64,000 nucleotides of DNA from Thermothelomyces thermophilus ATCC 42464 (lineage: Eukaryota; Ascomycota; Sordariomycetes; Sordariales; Chaetomiaceae): assembly GCF_000226095.1 (NCBI RefSeq), contig NC_016472.1:124001-188000 (forward strand), given 5' to 3'. This document shows positions 63,820-64,000 of the stretch, piece after piece (position 1 is the stretch's first letter; the number at the start of each line of letters is the position of its first letter). A program made the translations under genes and the position numbers. The notes under the pieces are model-generated. The model worked only from the letters and a program-made list of their open reading frames with translations, was not told the origin of the DNA and searched no databases.

Positions 63820-64000
63820 TCAGGCGACCAGACGCTCCCCGCCTAGTCCCCCGGTCTCGCGGGCGCCGCCGCCGCCGTCCTTGTACAGCTCGGCCTCCCG
63901 CTCCGCTTCCAACCCCTTGACGAACTCGACAATCTGCAGCGCCGCCTCGAAAGCCGGCACGTATGTGACGTCCACCGTCAACCCGGGCCCGGCCGGCCTC
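63820..64000 (-). CDS. C-terminal end of an unidentified gene (runs off the window)
   Basis: Reading from the window edge, a frame stays open until TGA at 63820-63822 and codes about 59 residues: PGLTVDVTYVPAFEAALQIV, then EFVKGLEAEREAELYKDG, a short Gly run and ETGGLGGERLVA. Third codon positions are almost all G or C, as in the other genes here, and the sequence is helical and sensible. One other frame is also open, so frame choice rests on codon style. I do not recognise the family. The N-terminal part lies beyond 64000. Confidence 0.6.
   Translation of the reverse strand, partial: RPAGPGLTVDVTYVPAFEAALQIVEFVKGLEAEREAELYKDGGGGARETGGLGGERLVA

Overview
The window looks like nuclear DNA from a filamentous ascomycete, most likely a sordariomycete close to the Chaetomiaceae or other Sordariales. 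The genes have short GT-AG introns with a CTAAC-like branch site, coding DNA is rich in G/C at third positions, and the gene set is conserved in that group. It includes white collar 2, kexin, sorting nexin 4, a LETM1 protein, Y14 and a fungal GT2 polysaccharide synthase. This placement is inferred from gene content and style, not from a search.

Layout: bases 10-567 hold a shortened Tc1/mariner-type DNA transposon with its inverted repeats. A four-exon PhoD-like phosphatase gene (2164-7926, minus) faces the kexin gene (10711-13488, plus) across a 2.8 kb spacer. Kexin converges on sorting nexin 4 (14423-15940, minus). Next come a LETM1-family mitochondrial protein (16946-18674, minus), mitochondrial-type adenylate kinase (20086-20959, plus), a GH76 protein (22433-24319, plus) and Y14/RBM8A (24926-25676, plus). 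Five genes on the minus strand follow: a DUF7721 'beta-flanking'-type protein, white collar 2, cytochrome-type D-lactate dehydrogenase, a Clr5-domain protein and an unrecognised disordered protein (39078-40583). About 10.8 kb without a convincing gene precede the GT2 synthase (51467-53164, plus). A second gene-poor stretch of 10.7 kb runs to the C-terminal end of an unidentified gene at 63820-64000 (minus).

The genes are typical housekeeping, signalling and cell-surface genes, each apparently with its own promoter. There is no sign of a biosynthetic cluster or operon. Themes do recur: secretory pathway and cell surface (kexin, SNX4, GH76, GT2), mitochondrion (LETM1, adenylate kinase, D-lactate dehydrogenase), RNA quality control (Y14) and light signalling (WC-2).

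I found no convincing new multi-gene system. The points most worth a second look are an apparent +1 frame break or overlapping upstream ORF at the start of the GT2 gene, a row of CCAAT boxes just upstream of white collar 2, families of short palindromes confined to spacers, long microsatellites inside an intron and a leader, and the two gene-poor stretches. Exon coordinates were derived by hand from splice motifs and reading phase.
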